DNA from: a virus
Direction: 5' to 3' (one strand)
Length of the DNA stretch: 64,000 bases
IMG/VR virus record: IMGVR_UViG_3300008516_000190
Location: 1-64,000 of that record
The translations under genes and the position numbers were made by a program. Under the pieces are notes generated by a model. That model worked only from the letters and a program-made list of their open reading frames with translations. It had not been told where the DNA came from and made no database searches. This document shows, one piece after another, positions 47,530 through 56,526 of the stretch (within the stretch, counting starts at the first letter, position 1; each line of letters begins with the position of its first letter).

Positions 47530-50500
47530 ATGCCCGCAGGCGACACGATGACAACCAACTTGGATTTCATGCTTAATGTAGAAAGCAATCTTACAGAACT
47601 GGGCCGAATGTTCCAGGCTGTTGGTGGTCAAATCAGAAGTCAATTGAGTATTATCGAAGACTCGACCAAAAAGTGGGGCGTTAGTTTAGGTGATGTTTTG
47701 AGCATTCAGTTGGCTTCGGGCATACAAGGGCTTACTGTAGAAGTTAAGAAATTAGTATCGATATTTCAACAAGTGCACGGCGTCACGGCCGACGCTCTGA
47801 CCACGGCCATCGACAAAACAGATGAGCTTAGCGAAAAAACCGTGGAAATGGCCGACCAGCAGATGAAGGATGCAGAAGAGCGCGCCGAAGTATTACAGAA
47901 AGAAATTAAAATGGAAGAGGTGCGTAGAGATATAGCTGAAGATTTCAACAAAGCGCAAGAAGACAGTCGCAAAACTCTTGGTCCCTTTGGCGACCTGGTC
48001 GATAAAGTGGGGCTGACAGTCAACAAGGTATTCGGCACTCAACAAGAAGTACTAAAAGAGGGCGCCAGAGCCGCCGATTTGGCACAAACCGCTCTTACCA
48101 ATATGGAACACGAATCTGAAAATGTATTCAAACGCCTCCAGAAAAGATTAAAATCTGCCGGAGAAGAAGGTGGTACACTTGGCCTCGCAATAAGAGGCCT
48201 GGGAACCGCCTTTAAGATTGCCGGTCGATCTGCTGTCATTATGGGAAGAACTATGGCGTCTTCATTCAAAGCCGCGCACAAAATGGCCAAGGTGATGTGG
48301 ACAGCTATAATGGGACCACTGGCTCCAGTCATCAAATTGATGAAATGGTTTGTAGGTATACTAGGTGGACTTTCGTTCGTAACTGCCATACAAGGAGCCA
48401 TGGACTTAGATGCCGCCGTTAACGATATTGCGCGAACAATGACTGGTGGTGTTGAGTCTGCCGAAGCTTTTCGAAAAACCAGCAATAGATTAATGACAGA
48501 TATTAAGAACTCAGCCATGGAGGCTGGTGCTGCAGTTCAAGATATGGCTGCTGTCTATCAAGGACTGGCCGCCATGCACATTCCTGTTGAAGATCTCAAG
48601 GGTTTAGCTGACCTATCTTGGGAAGCAGCCAAGGGCCTTGGAATGAGCTTTGAACAAACGAGCCAGTTGGTAGGAACACTACAACACGTAGGTCGCTTGA
48701 GCCAAACTGAAATCAGAGGCATGTTGAATCAGTTTGCCTCCTTACAGCAAACATTAGGATTGTCAGCAGCCGAAACACAGGCTCTGGCACAGAACATAAC
48801 AGAATCAACACGTAGATTGAAATCAATGGGCGCTACCCAGCGTCAGATACAACAATATTCAAGAGAAACAACAAGATTGGCAGCAACATTTATTCAAGTA
48901 GGCCTGGAGGCCGATGCGGCCGCAGCCAAAGTTAAAGACCTGTTTGACCCTGAATCCCTCGAACAAAACATAGCGTTATATTCTCAGTTAGGCATGAGCG
49001 TCACAGACGCAACTGCTATCATGCAGGGCGCAGGTGAAATACCAGAAGATATGGCGGCCAAGTTCGTTTCACTATCCAAGCGGATTGTGGCGATGGGTCC
49101 AATAGCAGGTAGAGCCTACGCCAAAACAATGAATATGTCTTACGGCATGGCCCAGCAGCTCGCGAGCCTCACCGCAGACCAAGCGGGTGAAGTCAACAAG
49201 TTAATGGGTCGTGCTGGCGAGGCACAAGAAGATGTTTTGGCAAAACAAAGAGAACGACAACAAAAACAATTGAAGGAACAGTTCGAACAGGCCAAAAACA
49301 GAATGGCCCTACTGTTCATGGAAACACTTCAGCCGATATTAGAGGTTATCCGCGAAATAATGGTGCATGTTAACAAACTCCTCAAAGACATGGCTCCTTA
49401 TGTAAAAGAGTTGGCTGTTTATATCGGCCAAGCTATGCAAAGTGTTTCCAAAATTATTCCTCCGATATTTGAAATGATTAAACGCTTGACAGATTTGTTT
49501 TTTGCTGGTGCCGAGGAATCTATTTTCTCTAAAATAGTAAAAATAGTGGAGCAAATCGTAGACATGGCCATGGGGTTTATGCCAATCGTAGAACAGATAC
49601 TAACCACTCTTATAGACGCCTTCATGACTGTCGTACCGCCAATACTAAGCGCCGTAATGAAAATAATCGAAGCATTGAGCCCCGCGATTTCGGCCGTATT
49701 GAGTTTTGTCAGCCGAATCATAACACCTATTGCGGAACTGTTTACAGACCTAATAGACGAACTAATCCCGGTAATTGCTCCGCTTGGTAAAGTATTGGCG
49801 CAAATATTTAAAACATTCGGGAAAATAATTTCCAATATGCTGGCTCAACTTAAGGGACCTTTGACTAAGATTATCAAAGCTGTTGTGAATATCATAAACG
49901 CCATATTACCTGCTATAATGAGAATTATAAAAGCATTAGAACCGATATTTGATGTTATAGCGAAAATCGCCGCTAAGATTGGTGATATTATCGGTGAGCT
50001 GCTGTTTGAACTCGCCCCAGCTTTTGAAATGGCAGCCAATATAGTAGCCATGGTATTTGAAATGCTAGGTCCTATTCTAGAAGCTCTTATAGATGCTCTA
50101 ATACCAGCATTGGATGCCATGATGCCGTTATTCGATCTCGGCATAAAAATGGCAGAAATGCTAATGCACGTTTTCGGGCCGTTGATTAAATATGCACTTA
50201 ATCTAGTTGTCATAATCGTGAGGATAATCTCCGCGGCCATAGAAGGTATCGCAAAAGTCATGGAGCGAGCATTTGGCTGGATCAGCGACATAATAGACAA
50301 GCTTCCTAAGAGAGAGAAAGCCGCGGCTAAAGCGGCGGCCAAAGCATCTGAAGAAAGAAAAGGCTTTTTGGCGGATTTATTAAAGGGTCTCGATTGGAGC
50401 TTCGACGTAGAAGGGGCCGCAGCAGAAGGGTACGGCTACGAGCCACCAGGATTAGATCTGCCGGATCAAGGCGACCGTCCTTGGAAGGCTGGAGAAACAA

Positions 50501-50748
50501 GAGTTAAAGCTACTGACTATGCAGCTCAAGTAGAAAAACAAACAATGACCGCCGAATCGGCGAAACAGATAGAACAAGAAACTGCTGAAAAGATGGTCAG
50601 CAGAATGGACAGGAATGCTAAATTAACAGAGCAATCAACAGAAGCGATGAGAGTTGCGGCAAACTTAATGGCGGACATAGCACAGGATACATCAAGGATG
50701 GTTATCGTGCTTGAGAACAACTTGCCAGAACTCGTTAAACGCTCGTAA
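47530..50748 (+). CDS. Tail tape measure protein
   Basis: 1072 residues, AGGAG upstream. A TP901-like core at about 295-560 (LDAAVNDIARTMTGGVESAEAF, MAAVYQGLAAMHI, GLADLSWEAAKGLGMSFEQ) is flanked by coiled coils and a 300-residue Ile/Val/Ala-rich C-terminal helical stretch (about 605-930) with many hydrophobic segments. Length and composition are typical of tape measure proteins, which set tail length and pass through the membrane. By the usual 1.5 angstrom per residue it would give a tail near 160 nm. Confidence 0.85.
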   Translation: MPAGDTMTTNLDFMLNVESNLTELGRMFQAVGGQIRSQLSIIEDSTKKWGVSLGDVLSIQLASGIQGLTVEVKKLVSIFQQVHGVTADALTTAIDKTDELSEKTVEMADQQMKDAEERAEVLQKEIKMEEVRRDIAEDFNKAQEDSRKTLGPFGDLVDKVGLTVNKVFGTQQEVLKEGARAADLAQTALTNMEHESENVFKRLQKRLKSAGEEGGTLGLAIRGLGTAFKIAGRSAVIMGRTMASSFKAAHKMAKVMWTAIMGPLAPVIKLMKWFVGILGGLSFVTAIQGAMDLDAAVNDIARTMTGGVESAEAFRKTSNRLMTDIKNSAMEAGAAVQDMAAVYQGLAAMHIPVEDLKGLADLSWEAAKGLGMSFEQTSQLVGTLQHVGRLSQTEIRGMLNQFASLQQTLGLSAAETQALAQNITESTRRLKSMGATQRQIQQYSRETTRLAATFIQVGLEADAAAAKVKDLFDPESLEQNIALYSQLGMSVTDATAIMQGAGEIPEDMAAKFVSLSKRIVAMGPIAGRAYAKTMNMSYGMAQQLASLTADQAGEVNKLMGRAGEAQEDVLAKQRERQQKQLKEQFEQAKNRMALLFMETLQPILEVIREIMVHVNKLLKDMAPYVKELAVYIGQAMQSVSKIIPPIFEMIKRLTDLFFAGAEESIFSKIVKIVEQIVDMAMGFMPIVEQILTTLIDAFMTVVPPILSAVMKIIEALSPAISAVLSFVSRIITPIAELFTDLIDELIPVIAPLGKVLAQIFKTFGKIISNMLAQLKGPLTKIIKAVVNIINAILPAIMRIIKALEPIFDVIAKIAAKIGDIIGELLFELAPAFEMAANIVAMVFEMLGPILEALIDALIPALDAMMPLFDLGIKMAEMLMHVFGPLIKYALNLVVIIVRIISAAIEGIAKVMERAFGWISDIIDKLPKREKAAAKAAAKASEERKGFLADLLKGLDWSFDVEGAAAEGYGYEPPGLDLPDQGDRPWKAGETRVKATDYAAQVEKQTMTAESAKQIEQETAEKMVSRMDRNAKLTEQSTEAMRVAANLMADIAQDTSRMVIVLENNLPELVKRS

Positions 50749-50759
50749 GAGGTAATAAA

Positions 50760-53700
50760 ATGCCTGATGAAAACGATCTCACAACTCCTCCAGATCTCGG
50801 TAGTTATGGTTACTCGGTTGATGGAGTAGATCGATCGGAAGACGCGCGCAAAGAAGAACAGATTGTAAGTATACCGACCGATCGCGATATCAAAGAAGAC
50901 CAAAACATCAGTGAAGCGGGCCCACAAACCAAAAAGGAACAGGAAGACATAGTTATAACGCCGGGAGAGGGCAAAACCGAAATAGAGGTAACACCTCCAG
51001 AAGCAACCAATAAAGAAGAACAGGAAATAATACCGGCTTCCGAAGGCGAGCAGAAAGAAACGGTCAATGTGGCCGAAGCCGCTGAGCGTTCCAAAAAAGA
51101 AGAGATAGAGACAAACATTTCAGGCGACTATATATGGAAACAACTAAGAAATATCAACATGGCCGCAAGTGACGCCGCCAAAACAGAGACCAGCATAGAA
51201 GAAGAAGATGTTGTCCGCGGCGCCAAATCGGAGCAGCAGCTTTCTGACGTAGTAGACAGAACGGTGAAGCAGGAAGAGGTAATAGATGTATTAAGAGAGC
51301 AGCAAAAATCAGATCTTACAATCACGGCAGATGCCAACCTCAACAAGACTGAATTAGAAATAGCTCCTGCTGCAGAAGGTGAAGAAAAAACAGAAATAGA
51401 AATAGTGTCCCCTGATGGCGACGAAAAATCCATAGTTGAGATAGCCGAAGCCGATGAACATAAGTTCAAGGAAGATCTTGATGTGGAGGATAGACCGCAT
51501 CAATTCAAGGATCAAGTGGATGTTATCGTTTACGAGCATCTAACAAAAGACTTCGTAGACATTTATACGCCGGAACATGAAGCGAAAACAGAGCAGACGG
51601 TTGAAGAAGTAGAACATCTGGCTAAAACAGAAGAGACTATTCCAGAGCTTCAACACTTAGCCAAAGAGCTTCAAGAGATACTTCCTTCTGAACTACAAAC
51701 CAACAAAGAAGATCAGGAAATCAATTGGGATGATGTTATAGAGAACATCAAAAATGTGGTGGCAAATCAAAAGATTATAGACATAGAGCAGTTCAGCAGA
51801 GACAAAATTCAGGAGCTTTATGGCGATAAGCCATTGGGAGAAATATATAATAAAAATGCAAAAACCGAGGAAAATGTTATAACAATAAGCCGCGGAGATT
51901 TGGAAGCGGATTTGAATTATATTAGAAACAACCCGGCACAGGACAGCAGCTCCGTAAAACCACTAAGCGCACAAGAAGTAATGGCCGCATTGGTAGCGGA
52001 AGTAGCTGCTCACGTCAGCAAGGAAGAACTAAATATAGCTGATGCAGAATTTGAGCTACCTCCGGGAACAGATACGTATTTGACGGACGTGTTTCATCAG
52101 ACAGATAAAGGCATAAAAGCAGAAACGTTAGAACAATTATTTACTAACATTCGTGTTCAAGTGGACAATCGCGAGGAGCAGGGATATTCAACTATTATAT
52201 CTCCAGACAATTTTTCGGAGGCCGTAACAATCGAAGGCCCTGCGGTATCCTCTAACGAACGCATACCATCAGTCACGGTTGGTTCTCCTGCAAAAAGCGA
52301 TAACGAACTCGAATACACGTTTACCGCAAGAGAAGCACAAAAGGAAGAGATAGAAGCTGTTATACCTGGCGTTCAAGAACAAGGACCTGCAGATCAAATC
52401 AGACCAAAACCTGAAAGTCCCAGCGGAAGAGTAAACGTTACAGGCGTCACATCGGGCGGAGGGCTAAGAGATACATTTAACACATTTGACGCGGCCGACG
52501 CTTCTCTTATCAAAACCGAGGCTCAAACTCCTAACTATACATTCAAACCGCTGGATACTCCTTTGGCTGGAACAAATAAACCCGGCACACAAGAAGATGG
52601 CGGTATGATGATAGGAGCGCATAACGCCAAGTTGGATCAAGTTGAGCCATTAGAACAGATAGATAGAACTGTTCACGAAGAAAAAATAACTCCAGGACAA
52701 AACGAGAACGGCTTGACTGATCGAGGTATGCTACCAGATGCCAGTGTAGTCAAAGGCACCGAAGGGGATCCGAAAATTGAACTGGACATAACAAGAAATA
52801 CAGATGTAGATCCCGCAATAAATCCTTATTCAAAGAACCTCACTGGACTAACAGAAGAGTCAATGTTGACTGATGCAAGTCAAATAAAAGATTCTCCTAA
52901 TTATGATACATTAGTTGAGAATGTGGATGCCGAAGGCAATGAAAAAGTGTTCAGCGCATTTGCCAAAGATCCCGATGAACATTCCCCATTGGATGTCGAT
53001 CTGGATGTCAGCATGGCCGCTTATGCTGGAGCGACCAAAGGGACACAAGACGCACCAAGAATACCCGTCGATGTTTTAACTGTAAACGAGGATCCTGACA
53101 GAGACTTTACAAAGGACGCTCCTGAGTATCCATTCGATCCATCGGGGTTTGTGACTCCAGCTCCGACTATTTTACCGGGCGAAAGCGTGCCATTAGAAAC
53201 GTTTCCAAAAGGCACACTCACCAAAGACAGTGGCGATAACCAGGTCATCATTACTTATCTAGATGATAGAAGTTATGATGAGCGCAGAAATGCGGCTGGT
53301 TATGTTAGAACATACAGAGCCGAAGCCGGTATGGGATTTGAAAAGAAACTTCCATTGGATTTACATTTGACAAACATACCAGGATTTAGAACAACAGCAG
53401 AGGCCGCTGGTAGCCTAGGGGTTAATCCCAGAAACCTAAACAACATACCCGAAGAAGTCAGGATAGCATACGGCGGACCTTTTACCATAGGCCAGAACTT
53501 GCCATACTATGACATGTATTTTTCGTTGAATAAATTATCCAGACCAGTGGGTCCTCGTGGAGCCATGGCGGATTGGGCAAAAACCGGCATAAAAAACTTA
53601 TTCAAGCCAGGTGACAGTCAAGGTCAGAATGCGGAACCTGGCAAGGTTCCAAAAACATCTGAAGCCAATCTAGACAAAGTAAAACCTAGAGTCCTAACAA

Positions 53701-54635
53701 TAGGCGGAAAGAGCCTGAGAGGTTACGGCTATTTGGAGGTGTTCAGCAAGGGCAACATCAAAGACGCCGAAGGCAACCCGATGAACATAGCCGAAGAGGC
53801 TGGAGATCAGGATCACATTTACAAGGGCCGTAAGAAATACACACCATGGGGAAGCGGCGCGGTTGGATATGGCGGCCAAGAGCCGTTGAATATACCGGCA
53901 AGACTGCCATTTCAATTTACTCCAGAGATCACTGGCGATTCCAAATCGGCCAGCTGGGCGCCACTTCAGATTCTTGGCCGCTCAAACAGTCTTTATACAT
54001 ATACAGGTTCTGAAAACAGGACACTGTCAATGAACCTTACTTATGCGGTATTAGAGCCAGCACCCGTCAGTGATTCGGCCAAGCGCATAGATTTGGCATC
54101 AACTACCATTGCGGACTTGGCTAGATCTGCTATAGACAAGGACATTCTGAGTTCGGGTGCCAAAACGCTTGAGAGATATCTTGCTAATGATTATCAAGGC
54201 ATGGAAGACCTTCAAGGTTGGGATGAAAACACAGTCTACTGGATTCTTAATACTATCAGAGGTTTGGTGGTTCCACAATACCACCGGGAAGACGCAACAG
54301 CACCAGCTGTAGTTAGACTGGTATACGGTAATTACTTTAAGAAGCGCGTGAGCTTGAGAGATAAAAACGGCGAGTATGTCCAAAAAACAGATATAGATCC
54401 ATTGTTTATTATAAATCAAGTTGCGGTAACATTTGAGGGCCAAATAAATCAAGAAACGAAACGATATCAAATAGTAAAAATCGCATTGAGTATGATAGAA
54501 GTAGATGAGGATATCTTCACTTTCGAGGGCATGGCAGACCTGTCTGGCTATTTACCATACAAACAACAACTCCAGAACCCAAGCTTGAAACAATCTGTTC
54601 TCGACAAAATCGGTGGAATTGGTGGTCTTTTCTAA
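50760..54635 (+). CDS. Large baseplate/tail protein with long charged repeat region
   Basis: 1291 residues, AGAGGT upstream. Residues 1-600 are acidic and low-complexity, built of quasi-repeats near 18-22 residues with a K-T/E-E then I/V-x-I/V-x-P/A core (KTEIEVTPPE, NKEEQEIIPASEG, NKTELEIAPAAEG, EKTEIEIVSPDG). Residues 600-860 hold TDRGMLPDAS/TEESMLTDAS-type repeats. The C-terminal 300 residues are a folded tail domain (ARLPFQFTPEITGDSK...QILGRSNSLYTYTGSENRTLSMNLTY; VTFEGQINQETKRYQIVKI). The folded end fits the LysM-type/baseplate protein that precedes gp53 in large myoviruses. The repeat region could be a flexible scaffold. Confidence 0.6.
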   Translation: MPDENDLTTPPDLGSYGYSVDGVDRSEDARKEEQIVSIPTDRDIKEDQNISEAGPQTKKEQEDIVITPGEGKTEIEVTPPEATNKEEQEIIPASEGEQKETVNVAEAAERSKKEEIETNISGDYIWKQLRNINMAASDAAKTETSIEEEDVVRGAKSEQQLSDVVDRTVKQEEVIDVLREQQKSDLTITADANLNKTELEIAPAAEGEEKTEIEIVSPDGDEKSIVEIAEADEHKFKEDLDVEDRPHQFKDQVDVIVYEHLTKDFVDIYTPEHEAKTEQTVEEVEHLAKTEETIPELQHLAKELQEILPSELQTNKEDQEINWDDVIENIKNVVANQKIIDIEQFSRDKIQELYGDKPLGEIYNKNAKTEENVITISRGDLEADLNYIRNNPAQDSSSVKPLSAQEVMAALVAEVAAHVSKEELNIADAEFELPPGTDTYLTDVFHQTDKGIKAETLEQLFTNIRVQVDNREEQGYSTIISPDNFSEAVTIEGPAVSSNERIPSVTVGSPAKSDNELEYTFTAREAQKEEIEAVIPGVQEQGPADQIRPKPESPSGRVNVTGVTSGGGLRDTFNTFDAADASLIKTEAQTPNYTFKPLDTPLAGTNKPGTQEDGGMMIGAHNAKLDQVEPLEQIDRTVHEEKITPGQNENGLTDRGMLPDASVVKGTEGDPKIELDITRNTDVDPAINPYSKNLTGLTEESMLTDASQIKDSPNYDTLVENVDAEGNEKVFSAFAKDPDEHSPLDVDLDVSMAAYAGATKGTQDAPRIPVDVLTVNEDPDRDFTKDAPEYPFDPSGFVTPAPTILPGESVPLETFPKGTLTKDSGDNQVIITYLDDRSYDERRNAAGYVRTYRAEAGMGFEKKLPLDLHLTNIPGFRTTAEAAGSLGVNPRNLNNIPEEVRIAYGGPFTIGQNLPYYDMYFSLNKLSRPVGPRGAMADWAKTGIKNLFKPGDSQGQNAEPGKVPKTSEANLDKVKPRVLTIGGKSLRGYGYLEVFSKGNIKDAEGNPMNIAEEAGDQDHIYKGRKKYTPWGSGAVGYGGQEPLNIPARLPFQFTPEITGDSKSASWAPLQILGRSNSLYTYTGSENRTLSMNLTYAVLEPAPVSDSAKRIDLASTTIADLARSAIDKDILSSGAKTLERYLANDYQGMEDLQGWDENTVYWILNTIRGLVVPQYHREDATAPAVVRLVYGNYFKKRVSLRDKNGEYVQKTDIDPLFIINQVAVTFEGQINQETKRYQIVKIALSMIEVDEDIFTFEGMADLSGYLPYKQQLQNPSLKQSVLDKIGGIGGLF

Positions 54636-54645
54636 GGAGTAAGCT

Positions 54646-54999
54646 ATGGCTATAACAAAGAAAACAACGTCGGGCAAACAAAATAATCTATACGATACCT
54701 ACAACCGTTTTCAATATTATACAATCATATACGACGAAGTGGTGTCTGATTTCAGAATAGGGTTGGGATATAATAATCTACCGAGTTATCCCGAAGGTCC
54801 TGAGGATACTTATTATGTTATAGAAAAGTATTTAGCGGGAAGACCAGATCTTATTTCTTTGAAGTTCTATGGAACAACAAAACTGTGGTGGGTCATAGCA
54901 AAGGAAAACAATATTGAGCATCCAGTAAGAGATTTAGATTCGGGCATAACCGTCAGAATTCCAGATGCCTTTAGAGTGCTAGGTTCTTCAGGAGCGTAA
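54646..54999 (+). CDS. gp53-like baseplate wedge protein
   Basis: 117 residues, AAGGAG upstream. YYVIEKYLAGRPDLISLKFYGTTKLWWVIA matches the gp53/LysM-like wedge family signature (GRxDLIS, YG, LWWxIAxxN). In T4, gp53 closes the inner baseplate between wedges and hub. Followed 3 bases later by the spike gene. Confidence 0.78.
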   Translation: MAITKKTTSGKQNNLYDTYNRFQYYTIIYDEVVSDFRIGLGYNNLPSYPEGPEDTYYVIEKYLAGRPDLISLKFYGTTKLWWVIAKENNIEHPVRDLDSGITVRIPDAFRVLGSSGA

Positions 55000-55002
55000 T
55001 GC

Positions 55003-56523
55003 GTGGAAGCCATTGTCCGTCCAGCATCAAGAGAACATCTTACCAAGCGATACCTGCCAACCGAAAAGCAGACGCTTAGCCAGGGCCAGTATAACGCCAT
55101 TTATCGTGGCAAAGTAATAAACACAAACGATCCGCAAAACAGAGGCCGCATTCTCATAAGAACATTTAAATTTGACTCTGTGAACGAACTGGATGAGAAC
55201 TACGAGTGGGCATTCGTTTTAAACTTATTGGGAGGCCCTCAAAACTCAGGTATACATATTATACCACCAATAGGCTCTGTTGGCTTTGTTGGATATCTCG
55301 ACGCCGATGGCGCCACTGCTATTTGGCTGGGTGGCTCGAACCTTAAAGAGTTTCCTGTTGAAGAGGACGAGGAGGTTCTGTATACTATTCCATCTCTTCC
55401 CGTAGAAATGGATGATGATCCGACTACAATAGTTTGGAAGACACAGTATCCAACAAGGGAAAATGATGTAACTAATACGGATATCGGCGCAGATAGCGAT
55501 GAATCAGAAACGTGGATTAAATCTGAGAACTTACTTAAGCTGTCTGAAGACGAGTTCACTATATTAAAATATAATCAAGGCCGCACAAGTAAAGACAGTT
55601 ACGCGATAGGATATACATACAACTTCGAATCTTATACTATTGAAGATGATGTAATGCTTGAAGGCGAAATAGCTGACGATGAGGATACAACAGATCCACT
55701 AAATCTTAATTATTCTAATTTCTTCAGAATTCAAGATGAGGAAACCAGGTGGTTTTATAGAACAAAAGTAACGAAAAAAAATGAATCCCAAGAAGAAGTA
55801 GGGTTTTCTGCATATAGCAGTATTTGGATGGATGATGATGGTGTTCATATTGGCGATATATGGAATAATTTAATTAATACCACTCGAGATGGAATATCTA
55901 TCGTTTCCACGGGCAGCGCTGGAGCAGGTGTGTTTTCTCTAGAAGATGATTGGGGCAACTTCGTCAAGATGCAGCAAAGTGGAATGTGGTTGCACGGCGC
56001 AAACGAGCAGGATAATCCGCAAGTCTCAGATCCATCAGGAACATATGAATATGGTAATGATTTTGAAGTGCTCAGATTCAACAACGAAACTCCCGGTTTA
56101 TTAATCAACACATTGGGTAGTGTTGAAATGACAAGGTTGGATACCGGCGGCAGCACTAAAGAATACCTACACATAAATGAGGGATTGCTGCAACTCAGTA
56201 CGGCTAACGCACAAGGCGCAATTACCATAGAGCCTATGTTGGTTACTATAACGGACAGTTTGGGTGTATTTAGGCTAGACGCTAATGATACAAAATCCGA
56301 CAGCATGAACTTCAAGGTAAACGCCAGCGCAAACGTAGAAATCATAGGCAACGCTAAAGTCAAAATAATAGGCAACGCGAAGGTTGAAATAGGAAATTTG
56401 GTAGATTTAGGCGCCGCGATTGGAGATATACTAAACAAGACAGCTATGATAATATCTCCTCCTGGCACATCAGGAGGCCCTTGTACAATTCCATTCGCAG
56501 GTCAAGTATTAGCTAAAGGTTAA
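55003..56523 (+). CDS. gp5/VgrG-like baseplate spike protein
   Basis: 506 residues from GTG. N-terminal OB-fold (YRGKVINTNDPQNRGRILIRT ... IPPIGSVGFVGYLDADG ... IWLGG), the Phage_base_V type. A middle beta domain follows, then a C-terminal beta-helix of short repeats (NFKVNASANVEIIGNAKVKIIGN) ending in a PPGTSGGPCTIPF cap. Forms the membrane-piercing trimer at the tail tip. No lysozyme domain is seen, unlike T4 gp5. Confidence 0.82.
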   Translation: MEAIVRPASREHLTKRYLPTEKQTLSQGQYNAIYRGKVINTNDPQNRGRILIRTFKFDSVNELDENYEWAFVLNLLGGPQNSGIHIIPPIGSVGFVGYLDADGATAIWLGGSNLKEFPVEEDEEVLYTIPSLPVEMDDDPTTIVWKTQYPTRENDVTNTDIGADSDESETWIKSENLLKLSEDEFTILKYNQGRTSKDSYAIGYTYNFESYTIEDDVMLEGEIADDEDTTDPLNLNYSNFFRIQDEETRWFYRTKVTKKNESQEEVGFSAYSSIWMDDDGVHIGDIWNNLINTTRDGISIVSTGSAGAGVFSLEDDWGNFVKMQQSGMWLHGANEQDNPQVSDPSGTYEYGNDFEVLRFNNETPGLLINTLGSVEMTRLDTGGSTKEYLHINEGLLQLSTANAQGAITIEPMLVTITDSLGVFRLDANDTKSDSMNFKVNASANVEIIGNAKVKIIGNAKVEIGNLVDLGAAIGDILNKTAMIISPPGTSGGPCTIPFAGQVLAKG

Positions 56524-56526
56524 AAA

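Noticed and set aside
48039-48518. 159-residue minus-strand frame inside the tape measure gene
   Set aside because: Long antisense frames are common opposite Ala-rich coding sequence; no start context and no domain.
50760-52600. Tandem DNA repeat array
   Set aside because: The repeat is visible at protein level only; codon use differs between units, so it is not a DNA-level satellite.
55845-56468. 207-residue minus-strand frame opposite the spike gene
   Set aside because: The spike gene is well supported by its OB-fold and beta-helix motifs; the antisense frame has no signals.
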